The notes below the pieces were generated by a model. It worked only from the letters and a program-made list of their open reading frames with translations. It searched no databases and had not been told where the DNA came from. Of a DNA stretch of 64,000 nt, positions 8,960 to 18,103 are shown in pieces. Every line of letters begins with the position of its first letter. The first letter of the stretch is position 1. Source of the DNA: Candidatus Acidiferrales bacterium. GTDB lineage: Bacteria; Acidobacteriota; Terriglobia; Acidiferrales; UBA7541. The position numbers and the translations under genes were made by a program. The stretch is from the NCBI GenBank assembly GCA_035934015.1, contig DASYYH010000028.1, positions 26,768 to 90,767 on the forward strand. The letters are read 5' to 3'.

Positions 8960-11437
8960 ATGAACAACTTCTGGCAGGACTTCCGTTTCGGCATCCGCAC
9001 GCTTTCCAAAAATCCTGGATTCTCTGTCATGGCCATTCTCACGCTGGCTCTGGGCATCGGCGCGGCAACTTCCATTTTCAGCGTCGTAGACGCCATCTTG
9101 CTCCGTCCGCTCCCGTATCCGAATCCCCAGCAGCTCGTGACCGTGTGGGAACTCGAAGCCCACGGCCATCGCGCGCATCCAGCGGATCCGAACTTCCTCG
9201 ATTTTCGCGCCCAGAATCGCACATTGAGCGCGCTGGCCATGTTCGCCGCGATTCCCGAATCCGTTTCCGGCGGAAGCGAACCCACGCGCATGAACGTTGG
9301 CTTGATCTCTCAGGATTTTTTCAAGGTGCTCGGCGTTGAGCCTTTTCGCGGGCGTACATTTGCGCCGAATGAGCTTGTCGAGCACGGTGCGCCGGCGATC
9401 ATCGTGAGTTATGGCTACTGGCAGCGATTTCTCGGCGGCGCCGCGGATCTGTCCCAGGTTCGCCTGACCGTAAACGGAACGGTCTATCCCGTCATCGGTG
9501 TGATGCCGCAGGGATTCGATTTTCCTTCCGGCGTGGAAGCTTGGGCCGCCTGGGAACGCTACGGCTGGGGAACCAGCCGCACATCCCACGATGGCGAAGG
9601 CATCGCGCGTCTCCGTGATGGTGTGACCCTCGCGCAAGCGCGCGCGGATCTCGACACCATTGCACGCCGCATCAACGCGAAATACGGGAAAACAGAAAAC
9701 TCCGACTATTTTCTGCAAGACGCTGAGGTCATTCCCTTCGCCGATGAGATGGTCGGGAACGTACGCACCTCTCTCCTGACGCTTTTCGGCGCTGTGATTC
9801 TGTTGTTTCTGGTCGCCTGTGCAAACGTCGCCGGATTACTGCTCGCGCGCATGTCGGCACGCCGCAAGGAATTGGCTGTGCGCGCCGCGCTGGGCGCTGG
9901 CCGCGGACGTCTCGTCCAGCAATTGCTCGCCGAATCGCTGGCTCTGGCATCGGCTGGCGGCGCGCTGGGAATTTTGCTTGCGGCGTGGACCGTGCGTTTG
10001 CTCCCCGCGATCCTTCCGGAAAGTCTGCCGCGGCAGCAGGGCATCGCGCTCAATGGAATCGTCGTGTTGTTCACTGTGGGTGCGACGGTGATCGTCGCCT
10101 TGGGCCTCGGTCTTTTCGCCGCTTGGCGTGCCAGCCGCGTGGATTTGAACGACTCCCTCAGCGCCGGTTCGCGCAGCTACAGCGGCGGAAGCCACCGGGC
10201 GCGCAGCGCTTTGGTGATTGGCGAAATTGCCGCCACGCTCATGCTGCTGGTCGGCGCGGGTCTTTTGGGCCGGAGCTTCTTGCGGTTGGTTTCCGTCAGT
10301 CCGGGTTTCGACGGCCAAAACTTGCTGGTCATGAAGTTTTCGCTTCCCGTCCCCGAGGATGGTCCCATGACCCAGGCGGATATCGTGCGCCAGACGCAGT
10401 TCCTCGATAATGCATTGGCGCGAGTCCGTGCCATTCCCGGCGTCGAATCCGCGGGAGTAACCGGCGCGCTTCCCATTGCTGATCCCGATGGCTTTCCCGA
10501 CGGCCTGTTCTTGATTCTCAATGGCCAGCCAGGGCCCAAGAATTTTGATGAATGGGGACGTATGGCGCTGAACCCAAAACAAACTGGCGAAGGGGATCGC
10601 GCTGTGACGAGCGGGGGTTTTTTCCGCGCTGCCGGGGTTCCATTGATCCGCGGCCGCCTTTTCAATGAGCAGGATGGTGCTGACGCACCGAACGTCGCGC
10701 TAATCAGTCAGTCGCTCGCGAAGGAAAAGTGGCCAAACCAGAACCCTGTCGGCCAGACGATCGACTTCAGCAACATGGACGGCATCTTGAAGCCTCTCAC
10801 GATTGTCGGAGTTGTCGGCGACATTCGCGCGGAAGGACTGAACAAGCCTGCGCCTGCGCTTGTTTATGTGGATTATCGCCAGCGCGGTCTCGGCGGCAAT
10901 AGCGCGCCCGCCATTGTGTTGCGCAGCAAGCTGCCGGCGGGCGCCATTGTCCCTGCGGCGCGTGCAATTTTTCACGAGCTCGATCCTAATATTCCCGTGG
11001 AATTCACCACCTACGCCGAAGCCTTGGGCGGCTGGATGGCGGAGAAACGCTTCCTCCTGCTTCTTGCCGGGGCGTTCGCTGGCGCGGCATTGGCCCTCGC
11101 AGCCGTCGGCATTTACGGCATCATCGCTTTCTCAGTGACGCGCCGCACGCAGGAAATTGGCATTCGCGTCGCCCTCGGCGCGCAACGCAGCGATGTCCTG
11201 CGTCTCGTCGTCGGCGAAGGAGCGTGGCTGGCCGCCATCGGCGTGGTTGTCGGCATCGCTTTGTCATTCGCGGTCACGCGACTGATGTCCAGTTTGCTTT
11301 TCGGCATCACGGCAACCGACCCGCTCACTTTCTTGATCGTCGCTGTGCTTCTCGCGCTCGTCGCGTTTCTTGCTTCCTATATTCCGGCGCGCCGCGCCAT
11401 GCGCGTGGATCCGATTGTGGCTTTGCGCTATGAATGA
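8960..11437 (+). CDS. ADOP-family MacB/FtsX-like permease, copy 1
   Basis: An 825-residue permease of the Acidobacterial duplicated orphan permease type. It carries two FtsX-like halves fused in one chain. The N-terminus has the hallmark DFRFGIRTLSKNPGFS followed by the first helix (TLALGIGAATSIFSVVDA). A periplasmic MacB_PCD-like domain follows, then a three-helix FtsX block near residues 275-430, a second periplasmic domain, and a final three-helix block ending in RRAMRVDPIVALRYE. A strong SD (GGGGAGG) lies seven bases before the ATG. The substrate is unknown; MacB relatives export macrolides, peptides or lipoproteins, or act mechanically. It follows the ATPase by 82 bases. Confidence 0.92.
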   Translation: MNNFWQDFRFGIRTLSKNPGFSVMAILTLALGIGAATSIFSVVDAILLRPLPYPNPQQLVTVWELEAHGHRAHPADPNFLDFRAQNRTLSALAMFAAIPESVSGGSEPTRMNVGLISQDFFKVLGVEPFRGRTFAPNELVEHGAPAIIVSYGYWQRFLGGAADLSQVRLTVNGTVYPVIGVMPQGFDFPSGVEAWAAWERYGWGTSRTSHDGEGIARLRDGVTLAQARADLDTIARRINAKYGKTENSDYFLQDAEVIPFADEMVGNVRTSLLTLFGAVILLFLVACANVAGLLLARMSARRKELAVRAALGAGRGRLVQQLLAESLALASAGGALGILLAAWTVRLLPAILPESLPRQQGIALNGIVVLFTVGATVIVALGLGLFAAWRASRVDLNDSLSAGSRSYSGGSHRARSALVIGEIAATLMLLVGAGLLGRSFLRLVSVSPGFDGQNLLVMKFSLPVPEDGPMTQADIVRQTQFLDNALARVRAIPGVESAGVTGALPIADPDGFPDGLFLILNGQPGPKNFDEWGRMALNPKQTGEGDRAVTSGGFFRAAGVPLIRGRLFNEQDGADAPNVALISQSLAKEKWPNQNPVGQTIDFSNMDGILKPLTIVGVVGDIRAEGLNKPAPALVYVDYRQRGLGGNSAPAIVLRSKLPAGAIVPAARAIFHELDPNIPVEFTTYAEALGGWMAEKRFLLLLAGAFAGAALALAAVGIYGIIAFSVTRRTQEIGIRVALGAQRSDVLRLVVGEGAWLAAIGVVVGIALSFAVTRLMSSLLFGITATDPLTFLIVAVLLALVAFLASYIPARRAMRVDPIVALRYE

Positions 11438-11455
11438 CGCTTTTTCGCGCATCGA

Positions 11456-11518
11456 CGTTGGGTTAGTTTGAATTTCTGGATCGTGACACAAGGAGTCAAA
11501 ATTCAAACTGACCTAATC
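11456..11518. repeat. Long imperfect inverted repeat after ADOP copy 1
   Basis: GGTTAGTTTGAATTT at 11461-11475 pairs with AAATTCAAACTGACC at 11499-11513 with one mismatch. Wobble pairs extend the stem outward, and the loop is about 23 bases. It lies between the first permease and the cytochrome gene. There is no T-run, so it may be a transcript stabiliser, an attenuating structure or a remnant of a repeat element. Confidence 0.55.
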
Positions 11519-11645
11519 ACCGTCGCGTCGGAGGGCTACGCGAAATCCTCTCGGAAAGGTAGAATGCCGGGAACCTGGACCATCGGTTATGCGTCTTGGT
11601 TATGGATGGCCCAGTGTTCGTGAACGCTACTTCCGGGAGGGCATA

Positions 11646-12788
11646 ATGCGGGAGATGTTCGCAAGATTGGAAATGAGAGAATTTGTAGCAAAAATGCGAG
11701 TTCTGATTCATCCCACGGTTTTGGCCGCTGCCGCGACTCTGGCCCTGGCGATGGGCCTTGGCGTTCAAGCGCAGCAATCGCAGATGGCCCAGCCGGCTCC
11801 TGCGGAAAAGACTGCGGGAGAGCAATTCAAGAATATCCAGGTCCTCAAGGATATTCCCGCTTCGCAGCTCCTGCCCGGCATGCGCTATATCACTTCCGCT
11901 TTGGGTGTCGAGTGTAACTATTGCCATGTCGAGGGCAATTTCCCGAGCGATGATAAGCGCGCAAAGCAAACCGCGCGCCAGATGATGACCATGCTTTTCG
12001 CGATCAATAAAGACAATTTCGAAGGTCGGCCCGAAGTGAGCTGCTTCACATGCCATCAGGGACATCATGAGCCCATGGGTGTTCCCGCTCTGCCTCCGGA
12101 AGCGGTTGAGCCGGATTTCTCTCGCCTCGCGCCGGGTGCTCCCACGCTGGACGCTGTACTGGCCAAATTCGCGCAGGCTAAGGGCGGAGCCGACGCACTG
12201 AATAAGATCACAACGCGCGTGCTCCAGATGGATGAGACGCACAATGGGCAAACATTCTCTGGAGAAATGTATCAAAGAGCTCCAGACGAAATGTATTCCG
12301 TCATGGGCAGTTCGCAGGGAACTACGACCGCGGGATTCGACGGCACGCATTCTTGGGTCACGACGAACCGGGGAACTTTTGAGCCGAGTGGATTTTACGC
12401 CATTGTCCTGAGCCGCGAGGCACAGATAAATCCAATCGCTGCGTTGAACGGTTACACGTCCAAGCGGCTTCGCGGACAGGCGAAAATCGGAGACGCAATG
12501 ACTTGGGCCGTACAAGCGACCGCGCCCGACGGCATTCTGGAGTTTCTCTTCTTCGATCAGCAGTCCGGTTTGCTCGTGCGTCGCATGATTCGTGATCGCA
12601 CGATATTCGGCGCTCTGCCCATCGAGGTGGACTATTCCGATTACCGCCAGAATGACGGCGTGAATATTCCGTACAAGATTACGTGGTACACGAACGGGCA
12701 AACATCCACCTATGTGATCAAAGATGTGAAGGACAACGTGCCCGTGGACGACTCGAAATTTATCCGCCCCACGCCGCAATCGCACTAG
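11646..12788 (+). CDS. Dihaem c-type cytochrome (photosynthetic reaction-centre cytochrome-like) with LolA-like C-terminal domain
   Basis: An exported redox protein of 380 residues. ATG 11646 is chosen because GGGAGG ends five bases upstream. A signal peptide ends near VQAQQ. Two haem c sites are visible: CNYCH, and CFTCH followed by QGHHEPM, in the arrangement of the CytC_RC family that many non-phototrophic acidobacteria carry. From about residue 175 (AKGGADALNKI) the sequence resembles the lipoprotein-sorting LolA-like fold that follows such cytochromes. Partner electron carriers are not encoded nearby. It lies between ABC genes and its link to export is unknown. Confidence 0.8.
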   Translation: MREMFARLEMREFVAKMRVLIHPTVLAAAATLALAMGLGVQAQQSQMAQPAPAEKTAGEQFKNIQVLKDIPASQLLPGMRYITSALGVECNYCHVEGNFPSDDKRAKQTARQMMTMLFAINKDNFEGRPEVSCFTCHQGHHEPMGVPALPPEAVEPDFSRLAPGAPTLDAVLAKFAQAKGGADALNKITTRVLQMDETHNGQTFSGEMYQRAPDEMYSVMGSSQGTTTAGFDGTHSWVTTNRGTFEPSGFYAIVLSREAQINPIAALNGYTSKRLRGQAKIGDAMTWAVQATAPDGILEFLFFDQQSGLLVRRMIRDRTIFGALPIEVDYSDYRQNDGVNIPYKITWYTNGQTSTYVIKDVKDNVPVDDSKFIRPTPQSH

Positions 12789-12956
12789 GGCGGCGTAGCG
12801 CGGGAAAAGTGCAAACGAAGCGGTTCGCCGGTTCGCAAGCTGGGCAGCTTCCAAATCGGCATTCGGCGAACGAGGGGCTGGCAGCCCGCAGTTTTGAGTT
12901 TCAGGCGTCTCTGCCGGCCTGTGCGGTAAAGTGAGTCATGGCGAACAAAAAGCAAA

Positions 12957-13037
12957 ATTTCTAATCGCCACACGGCTGCGATTAGAAATGGGTGTAAGTC
13001 ATTGAAAACACAGCATCGCCTCATTTCTAATCGCCAC
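12957..13037. repeat. Palindromic repeat cluster ATTTCTAATCGC
   Basis: ATTTCTAATCGC (12957-12968) and GCGATTAGAAAT (12978-12989) form a perfect 12-bp hairpin. A third, direct copy (ATTTCTAATCGCCACA) starts at 13023. They sit just upstream of a promoter and an ABC gene in the 309-base spacer 12789-13097, which otherwise shows no gene. A related motif recurs at 45129-45210. Confidence 0.65.
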
Positions 13038-13039
13038 AT

Positions 13040-13067
13040 TTCGCACTCTGCTTAGGTTCGCTATAAT
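13040..13067 (+). promoter_or_regulatory. Putative sigma-70-type promoter of the second ABC ATPase
   Basis: TTCGCA at 13040-13045 is followed, after 16 bases, by a consensus TATAAT at 13062-13067. The predicted start of transcription lies about 25 bases before the GTG start codon at 13098. The -10 box is perfect and the -35 matches 4 of 6. The third ATTTCTAATCGC copy abuts the -35 region, so it could be an operator. Confidence 0.5.
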
Positions 13068-13097
13068 TAGGTCCGTTGAATTTGCGGGAGATGAAAC

Positions 13098-13784
13098 GTG
13101 ATTCGAATGATCGATATCGAGAAGTTTTACGAATCTGGCGCCGGTAAGACCTGGGTGCTGCGTCGCATCAACCTGGACATGCGCGAGGGCGAATTCATCA
13201 CCATCATGGGCCCCTCCGGTGCCGGCAAGTCCACGCTCATGGGCATCATCGGTATGCTCGACGGCGCATGGAAAGGCCAATTTTATTTCGCCAATCACGA
13301 AGTCCACAAGCTCGACAATCGCAAGCGCGTCGAGCTGCACAAGAAATACATCGGCTTTGTTTTCCAGCAGTACCATCTGCTCGACAATCTGACAGTCGCA
13401 GAAAATCTGGATCTCCCCCTCTCCTATCGCGATATCAAAAAGTCCGAACGCGACGGCATGGTCGCCGACATTCTTGACCGCTTTCAAATTGTCGGCAAAA
13501 AAAATCTCTATCCCAATCAACTTTCCGGCGGACAGCAGCAGTTGGTCGCCGTTGCGCGCGCGGTCATCGGCAATCCGAAATTGATCCTCGCTGACGAACC
13601 CACCGGCAGCCTGCATTCCAGTCAGGGCAAGATGATCATGGATCTGCTGAAACGATTGAACGATGAAGGCACCACAATCATTCAGGTGACGCACAACGAA
13701 GCCTGGGCCGCCTACGGAAATCGCATCATTCAACTGGCCGACGGCTGGATTGTGGATGGCGCATCCCAAGCCACGCGAGCCTGA
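13098..13784 (+). CDS. MacB-type ABC ATPase with deviating D-loop
   Basis: A 228-residue ATPase of the MacB/LolD group. The GTG start is supported by GGGAG seven bases upstream. Walker A is GPSGAGKS (38-45), the signature LSGGQQQ (142-148), Walker B LILADE (162-167) and the H-loop His199. Two positions are unusual. Leu149 replaces the common Arg after LSGGQQQ. The D-loop reads SLHS (171-174), so His173 replaces the nearly universal Asp. Such changes can lower ATPase coupling. It has its own promoter and is followed by a terminator-like hairpin, so it may be expressed separately from the adaptor operon. Confidence 0.88.
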   Translation: MIRMIDIEKFYESGAGKTWVLRRINLDMREGEFITIMGPSGAGKSTLMGIIGMLDGAWKGQFYFANHEVHKLDNRKRVELHKKYIGFVFQQYHLLDNLTVAENLDLPLSYRDIKKSERDGMVADILDRFQIVGKKNLYPNQLSGGQQQLVAVARAVIGNPKLILADEPTGSLHSSQGKMIMDLLKRLNDEGTTIIQVTHNEAWAAYGNRIIQLADGWIVDGASQATRA

Positions 13785-13789
13785 AACTT

Positions 13790-13815
13790 GGCGCACTCTC
13801 TGCGTCCGACTTTTT
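13790..13815 (+). terminator. Probable intrinsic terminator
   Basis: GGCGCA (13790-13795) pairs with TGCGTC (13801-13806) around a five-base loop, with one G-T wobble. A run of five T follows at 13811-13815. It lies just after the stop of the second ATPase. The stem is short, so the call is moderate. Confidence 0.4.
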
Positions 13816-14001
13816 GGAGTTTTCTGTGTTCTATGATTTTCAGCTTGTCAAAATTAGGATAGTGTCCGGAATCGGGACAATGCAGTCCCGCTACCGGTCG
13901 GAATGCAGCGAAAATCCCGCGTCTTGAGTTTGTAATCGTTTTAGTTTCATGTAATTAATTCTCGCAGGCGTTGGCTCTGAAGCTGCCTTGGTGTCATTGC
14001 C

Positions 14002-15207
14002 GTGGAATCTGAAATCAAATCCGCAGCGGATTCGTCCTCGAACACGAGTACGCAACCGCTGCGCCTTCTTGTCGCCGACGATCAGGCCGACATTCTCGAG
14101 GCCTTGCGTTTGCTGCTCAAAAGCGAGGGCTACCAGCTCGAGCTTGTCAACTCGCCGGCAGCGGTTGTCGCTGCTGTTTCGCAACGTCCCTTTGATCTGC
14201 TTCTCATGGATCTGAACTACGCCCGCGACACCACGTCCGGACGAGAAGGCCTGGACTTGCTCTCGCAAGTTCACATGATTGACGACACGCTGCCGATTGT
14301 GGCCATGACAGCCTGGGGGAGCGTGGAGCTGGCCGTCGCCATCATGCGCGAAGGCGTGCGCGATTTTGTCCTGAAGCCGTGGGACAACGCGCGCCTTCTC
14401 GAGACAGTGCGAATCGAAATCGAGAAGGGCCAGCGTGTGCGCAAGGCCAAACTGGACGATCAGGAACACGCCAAAAAGCTCAAACGCGCAGCCGGCGACA
14501 TGGAAGAAGCCAAGCGCACACAACTGGGTTTTCTTCCCAAAGAGATTCCGCAAATTCCCGGGTGCGAGTTTTCCGGTTCCTGGCTTCCCGTGCATGGCAT
14601 CGGCGGCGACTATTTCGATGTGATCGAAGTAAATGCGAACCGCTTCGCGCTGACTATTGCCGACGTGGCGGGCAAGGGCATCGCCGCGGCGCTCCTGATG
14701 TCCAATCTTCAGGCCACGGTCCGCAGTCTGGCCGTACAGGACCTCCCGCCGGCGAACCTGGCCGAGCGGCTCAATCGCATCATCGCGAAAAATACGGCTT
14801 CGGACCGCTTCATCACTTTCTTTTACGCGATTTTTGATGCGCAGTCCCGCCGCTTGCTCTATTCCAATGGAGGACATAACGCGCCCATTGTGTTGCGGCG
14901 CGACGGCTCCATTGACCGCTTGAGCTCTGGCGGCCAGGCGCTCGGTATTTTTGAGGAGGAGCGCTACGAACAAGAGGAAGTTGCGCTGGCGGAGGGCGAT
15001 CGCCTGGCGCTTTTCACCGATGGAATAACCGAAGTTTCCGACGGCACCGAGGAAGAATTCGGCGAAGCGCGTTTGCTCGAAATTCTCCAGCAGAGCCGCT
15101 TGCTCAGCGCCGCGGAAATTCAGAAAAAAGTCCTAAGCCGCGTTGCTGAGTTCAGCGGCGAAAAATTTCAAGACGACGCCACGCTGATTCTCCTGGCTAT
15201 CAACTGA
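14002..15207 (+). CDS. Response regulator with PP2C (RsbU-type) phosphatase output
   Basis: Two-domain signalling protein of 401 residues. An N-terminal receiver (about 18-140) has the acidic pair in VADDQ, phospho-acceptor Asp70 in LMDLNYARDTTSG, the Thr of AMTAWGS and the conserved Lys in VLKPWD. A coiled linker leads to a PP2C/SpoIIE domain (about 190-400) with GGDYFDV, ADVAGKGIAAAL, NGGHNAP, FTDGITE and DDATLILL, which carry the metal-binding Asp residues. Such proteins dephosphorylate STAS antagonists in partner-switching systems. The GTG start has no clear SD. A STAS antagonist gene lies at 23916-24263 and a kinase gene at 21991. Confidence 0.9.
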   Translation: MESEIKSAADSSSNTSTQPLRLLVADDQADILEALRLLLKSEGYQLELVNSPAAVVAAVSQRPFDLLLMDLNYARDTTSGREGLDLLSQVHMIDDTLPIVAMTAWGSVELAVAIMREGVRDFVLKPWDNARLLETVRIEIEKGQRVRKAKLDDQEHAKKLKRAAGDMEEAKRTQLGFLPKEIPQIPGCEFSGSWLPVHGIGGDYFDVIEVNANRFALTIADVAGKGIAAALLMSNLQATVRSLAVQDLPPANLAERLNRIIAKNTASDRFITFFYAIFDAQSRRLLYSNGGHNAPIVLRRDGSIDRLSSGGQALGIFEEERYEQEEVALAEGDRLALFTDGITEVSDGTEEEFGEARLLEILQQSRLLSAAEIQKKVLSRVAEFSGEKFQDDATLILLAIN

Positions 15208-15434
15208 AGCACGAAGGCACAGACCTTGCTGTTTTTCTCATTTCCTTGCGGCTGGCGGAGTTGCGCTCTGGCATTCGCCCGCGGAACTGCGGCCATATTG
15301 GACCCGCCCATCGGCTCCCGCAGCCATTAAAATGAATAGGCAAATTGTGTTGCTAAATGGTATATAGATGCACCTGTATCGGTCAGAGGCAGACCGGTTG
15401 GCGCTCACTTTCTCCGGGAATCGAATAAAGCTGA

Positions 15435-17921
15435 ATGGGAAATTTCTGGCGCGATTTGGAATACGGCTGGCGTCTGCTCCGCAAGAACCCCGGATTTGCG
15501 GCGATCGCGGTTTTGACGCTGGCGCTGGGCATCGGCGCCAACGCAGCCATTTTCAGCATCGTCAATGCCGTTGTTCTTCGCGCCTTGCCATTTCCTGAGT
15601 CGCAGCAATTAGTTGACGTCTGGACGACCGATTTCAACCGCAAACTGACACGCGGCTCGACGCCGCCCGCGGATTTTCTCGATTGGCGCGCGCAATGCCA
15701 TGTCTTCCAGCATCTGGTTGCGTACCAAACCTGGTTTTTCAATCTCACAGGCGCCGGCGAGCCAGTGCAGCTCTGGGGCGTTCACGTCTCCTGGGATTTT
15801 CTGGACATGCTCGAAGTGAAGCTCGCACTGGGCCGCACGTTTCGGCCCGATGAGGAGCAGCCCGGGCATGATCAAGAGGTCATCATCAGTTACGGGCTCT
15901 GGGAGCAGCGCTTCGGAGGCGATCCTCGCATCGTCGGCCGCAACATCACGATTGATTACAAGCCTTATACCGTCGTGGGCGTTCTGCCAAAGGGATTCGA
16001 CATCTTCGGTACCACCGGAACGGCGCGCCAGCTGGATCTCTGGATGCCTCTTTCCTTTCAGCCGAGTGAAATCCGGCGCGACAATCCTTCTCTGATCGTT
16101 CTGGGGCGCCTCAAGCCGGGCGTCTCTGTCGCGCGCGCAAATGCGGACTTGCAGCCGATCTCCAGCCGTCTTTCCATGGAATATCCGGCGACGAATCAGG
16201 GAACCGGCGTGCTGGTTATTTCCATGCGCCAGGATCTCAGCCAGCACGGCGGAAACTCGATGTTCATTTTGCTGGCCACCGTCGGTTTGGTTTTGCTGAT
16301 TGCCTGTGCGAACGTGGCGAATCTGCTTCTTTCGCGCGCTTCGGCACGGCAACGGGAAATGTCCATTCGCTCTGCGCTTGGCGCACGCCGCTCGCGTGTG
16401 ATTCGCCAGCTTCTCACGGAAAGTGTTCTCCTCGCTTTTCTCGGCGGCGCAGCAGGGCTCTTGCTTGCCCATTTTGCGCTCGAGTTCTTGCCGGCTCTCC
16501 TTTCCCGCATTGGCGCAGTCAATCAGGTGCCGCGTATGGGTTTAATCGGCATCAATCTGCCGGTCTTGCTCTTCACGCTCGGCGCTACGATTGCCACGGG
16601 AATCATTTTCGGCCTCGCTCCGGCCTTTCAAGTTTCAAAAGCCGATCTGAACGAATCGCTCAAGGAAGGCGGGCGCGGTTCCGCCGGTGCGGTACGCAGC
16701 CGCTTCACGCGGAACATCCTGGCGATTTCCGAAGTGGGGCTCTCGCTTGTCCTGCTGATCGGCGCAGTGATGTTGATTCGCAGCTTTCACGACATGCTTT
16801 CCGTGGACCCGGGTTTCAATTTGAAAAATGTCCTGTCCATGCAGGTCTGGCTCCCGGAATCCCATTATCCGAATGAAAGCCAGATCCGAACATTTTTTCA
16901 GCAGCTTACGCCGCGCGTGCGCGCCTTGCCCGGAGTCAGCTCCGCCAGCGCGATTAACTTTCTGCCGCTGACGGCCTGGACGGACTTCGCGAATTTCGAT
17001 ATCAGCGACCGGCCGGCTCTCGCTCCACGGCTGGAATATGTTGCTCAGTATCGGATCATTGCTCCCGGTTATTTTCGCACCATGGAGATTCCTCTCCTGC
17101 GCGGGCGTTATTTTGCAGACACGGACGATAGCCAGTCTGCGGGCGCGGCCATCATCAATGAAGCCCTCGCCAGACAATATTGGCCGAACGAGGATCCGCT
17201 CCAAAGCCGCATCCGCCTGCACTTGCAGGAATCCACATCGTCTCCGTGGCGCCCGGCGGTGAGCGATTCCTGGCTGAACATCGTCGGCATCGTGAACGAC
17301 GTTAACGATCCTGCGCTGGGCCGCTTCGGAGGGGACGCGAAGCCCGGGCTACTCTATCTGCCTTACGTGCAGGCCCCTTCGCGCATCATGCGCATCGTGC
17401 TTCGCACCATCGGTCCGCCGATGGCGCTCACCAGCGCAGCCAAGAGCGCGGTCCAGTCGGTCGACAAAGATCAGCCTGTGACAGACGTGCATTCGATGGA
17501 AGAACTCCTTTCCGAATCGGTTTCGTCGCAAGCCTTGAATACCACGCTGGTCAGTTTTTTCGCTGCACTGGCGCTGACCCTTGCTGCCATCGGCATTTAC
17601 GGCGTGATCTCCTATGGCGTCGAGCAGCAAATGCATGAAATCGGTATTCGCATGGCTCTGGGAGCGCAGCCGGCAGACGTTTTGCGCCTTGTGATTCGCC
17701 AGGGTATGAAACTCGCCCTTATTGGGATTCTGTTTGGACTTGTTGGGGGTTACGCCATGACGCGCCTTCTGGCCAATCTCACCTTCGGAATCAAATCCCT
17801 CGACCCAATTGCCGCTTTGATTGCCATCGCCATTTTGCTTACCGTCGCGCTGCTGGCGTGCTATATCCCCGCCCGACGCGCGACGCGAATTGACCCGATG
17901 CAAGCCTTACGGTATGAATAG
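15435..17921 (+). CDS. ADOP-family MacB/FtsX-like permease, copy 2
   Basis: An 828-residue duplicated permease with the same architecture as the copy at 8960. It starts FWRDLEYGWRLLRKNPGFA and has an N-terminal helix at about 18-42. A periplasmic domain, an FtsX block around 270-430, a second periplasmic domain and terminal helices follow, ending RRATRIDPMQALRYE. It shares only motif-level similarity with its neighbours, so it is an old paralogue rather than a recent tandem duplicate. The ATG has a poor SD. It sits between the receiver-phosphatase and the third permease, and no ATPase is adjacent, so it presumably borrows one of the two in the locus. Confidence 0.91.
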   Translation: MGNFWRDLEYGWRLLRKNPGFAAIAVLTLALGIGANAAIFSIVNAVVLRALPFPESQQLVDVWTTDFNRKLTRGSTPPADFLDWRAQCHVFQHLVAYQTWFFNLTGAGEPVQLWGVHVSWDFLDMLEVKLALGRTFRPDEEQPGHDQEVIISYGLWEQRFGGDPRIVGRNITIDYKPYTVVGVLPKGFDIFGTTGTARQLDLWMPLSFQPSEIRRDNPSLIVLGRLKPGVSVARANADLQPISSRLSMEYPATNQGTGVLVISMRQDLSQHGGNSMFILLATVGLVLLIACANVANLLLSRASARQREMSIRSALGARRSRVIRQLLTESVLLAFLGGAAGLLLAHFALEFLPALLSRIGAVNQVPRMGLIGINLPVLLFTLGATIATGIIFGLAPAFQVSKADLNESLKEGGRGSAGAVRSRFTRNILAISEVGLSLVLLIGAVMLIRSFHDMLSVDPGFNLKNVLSMQVWLPESHYPNESQIRTFFQQLTPRVRALPGVSSASAINFLPLTAWTDFANFDISDRPALAPRLEYVAQYRIIAPGYFRTMEIPLLRGRYFADTDDSQSAGAAIINEALARQYWPNEDPLQSRIRLHLQESTSSPWRPAVSDSWLNIVGIVNDVNDPALGRFGGDAKPGLLYLPYVQAPSRIMRIVLRTIGPPMALTSAAKSAVQSVDKDQPVTDVHSMEELLSESVSSQALNTTLVSFFAALALTLAAIGIYGVISYGVEQQMHEIGIRMALGAQPADVLRLVIRQGMKLALIGILFGLVGGYAMTRLLANLTFGIKSLDPIAALIAIAILLTVALLACYIPARRATRIDPMQALRYE

Positions 17922-18103
17922 TCGCCGATCGCCACGCTGCCGCAATTTGCGTTGTTCATTCTAGCCAACGAACTGTCCGAAAACGAACAGTGCCGGATCC
18001 CTAGAGTCTCTGCATTCTGTGGTAAACTGCTGACATCCCAGTACTTGCCGTATGGCCGTTTCCGGCAGAGGACGTGCCTCGGCATTTCTGGAGGATCATT
18101 GAC

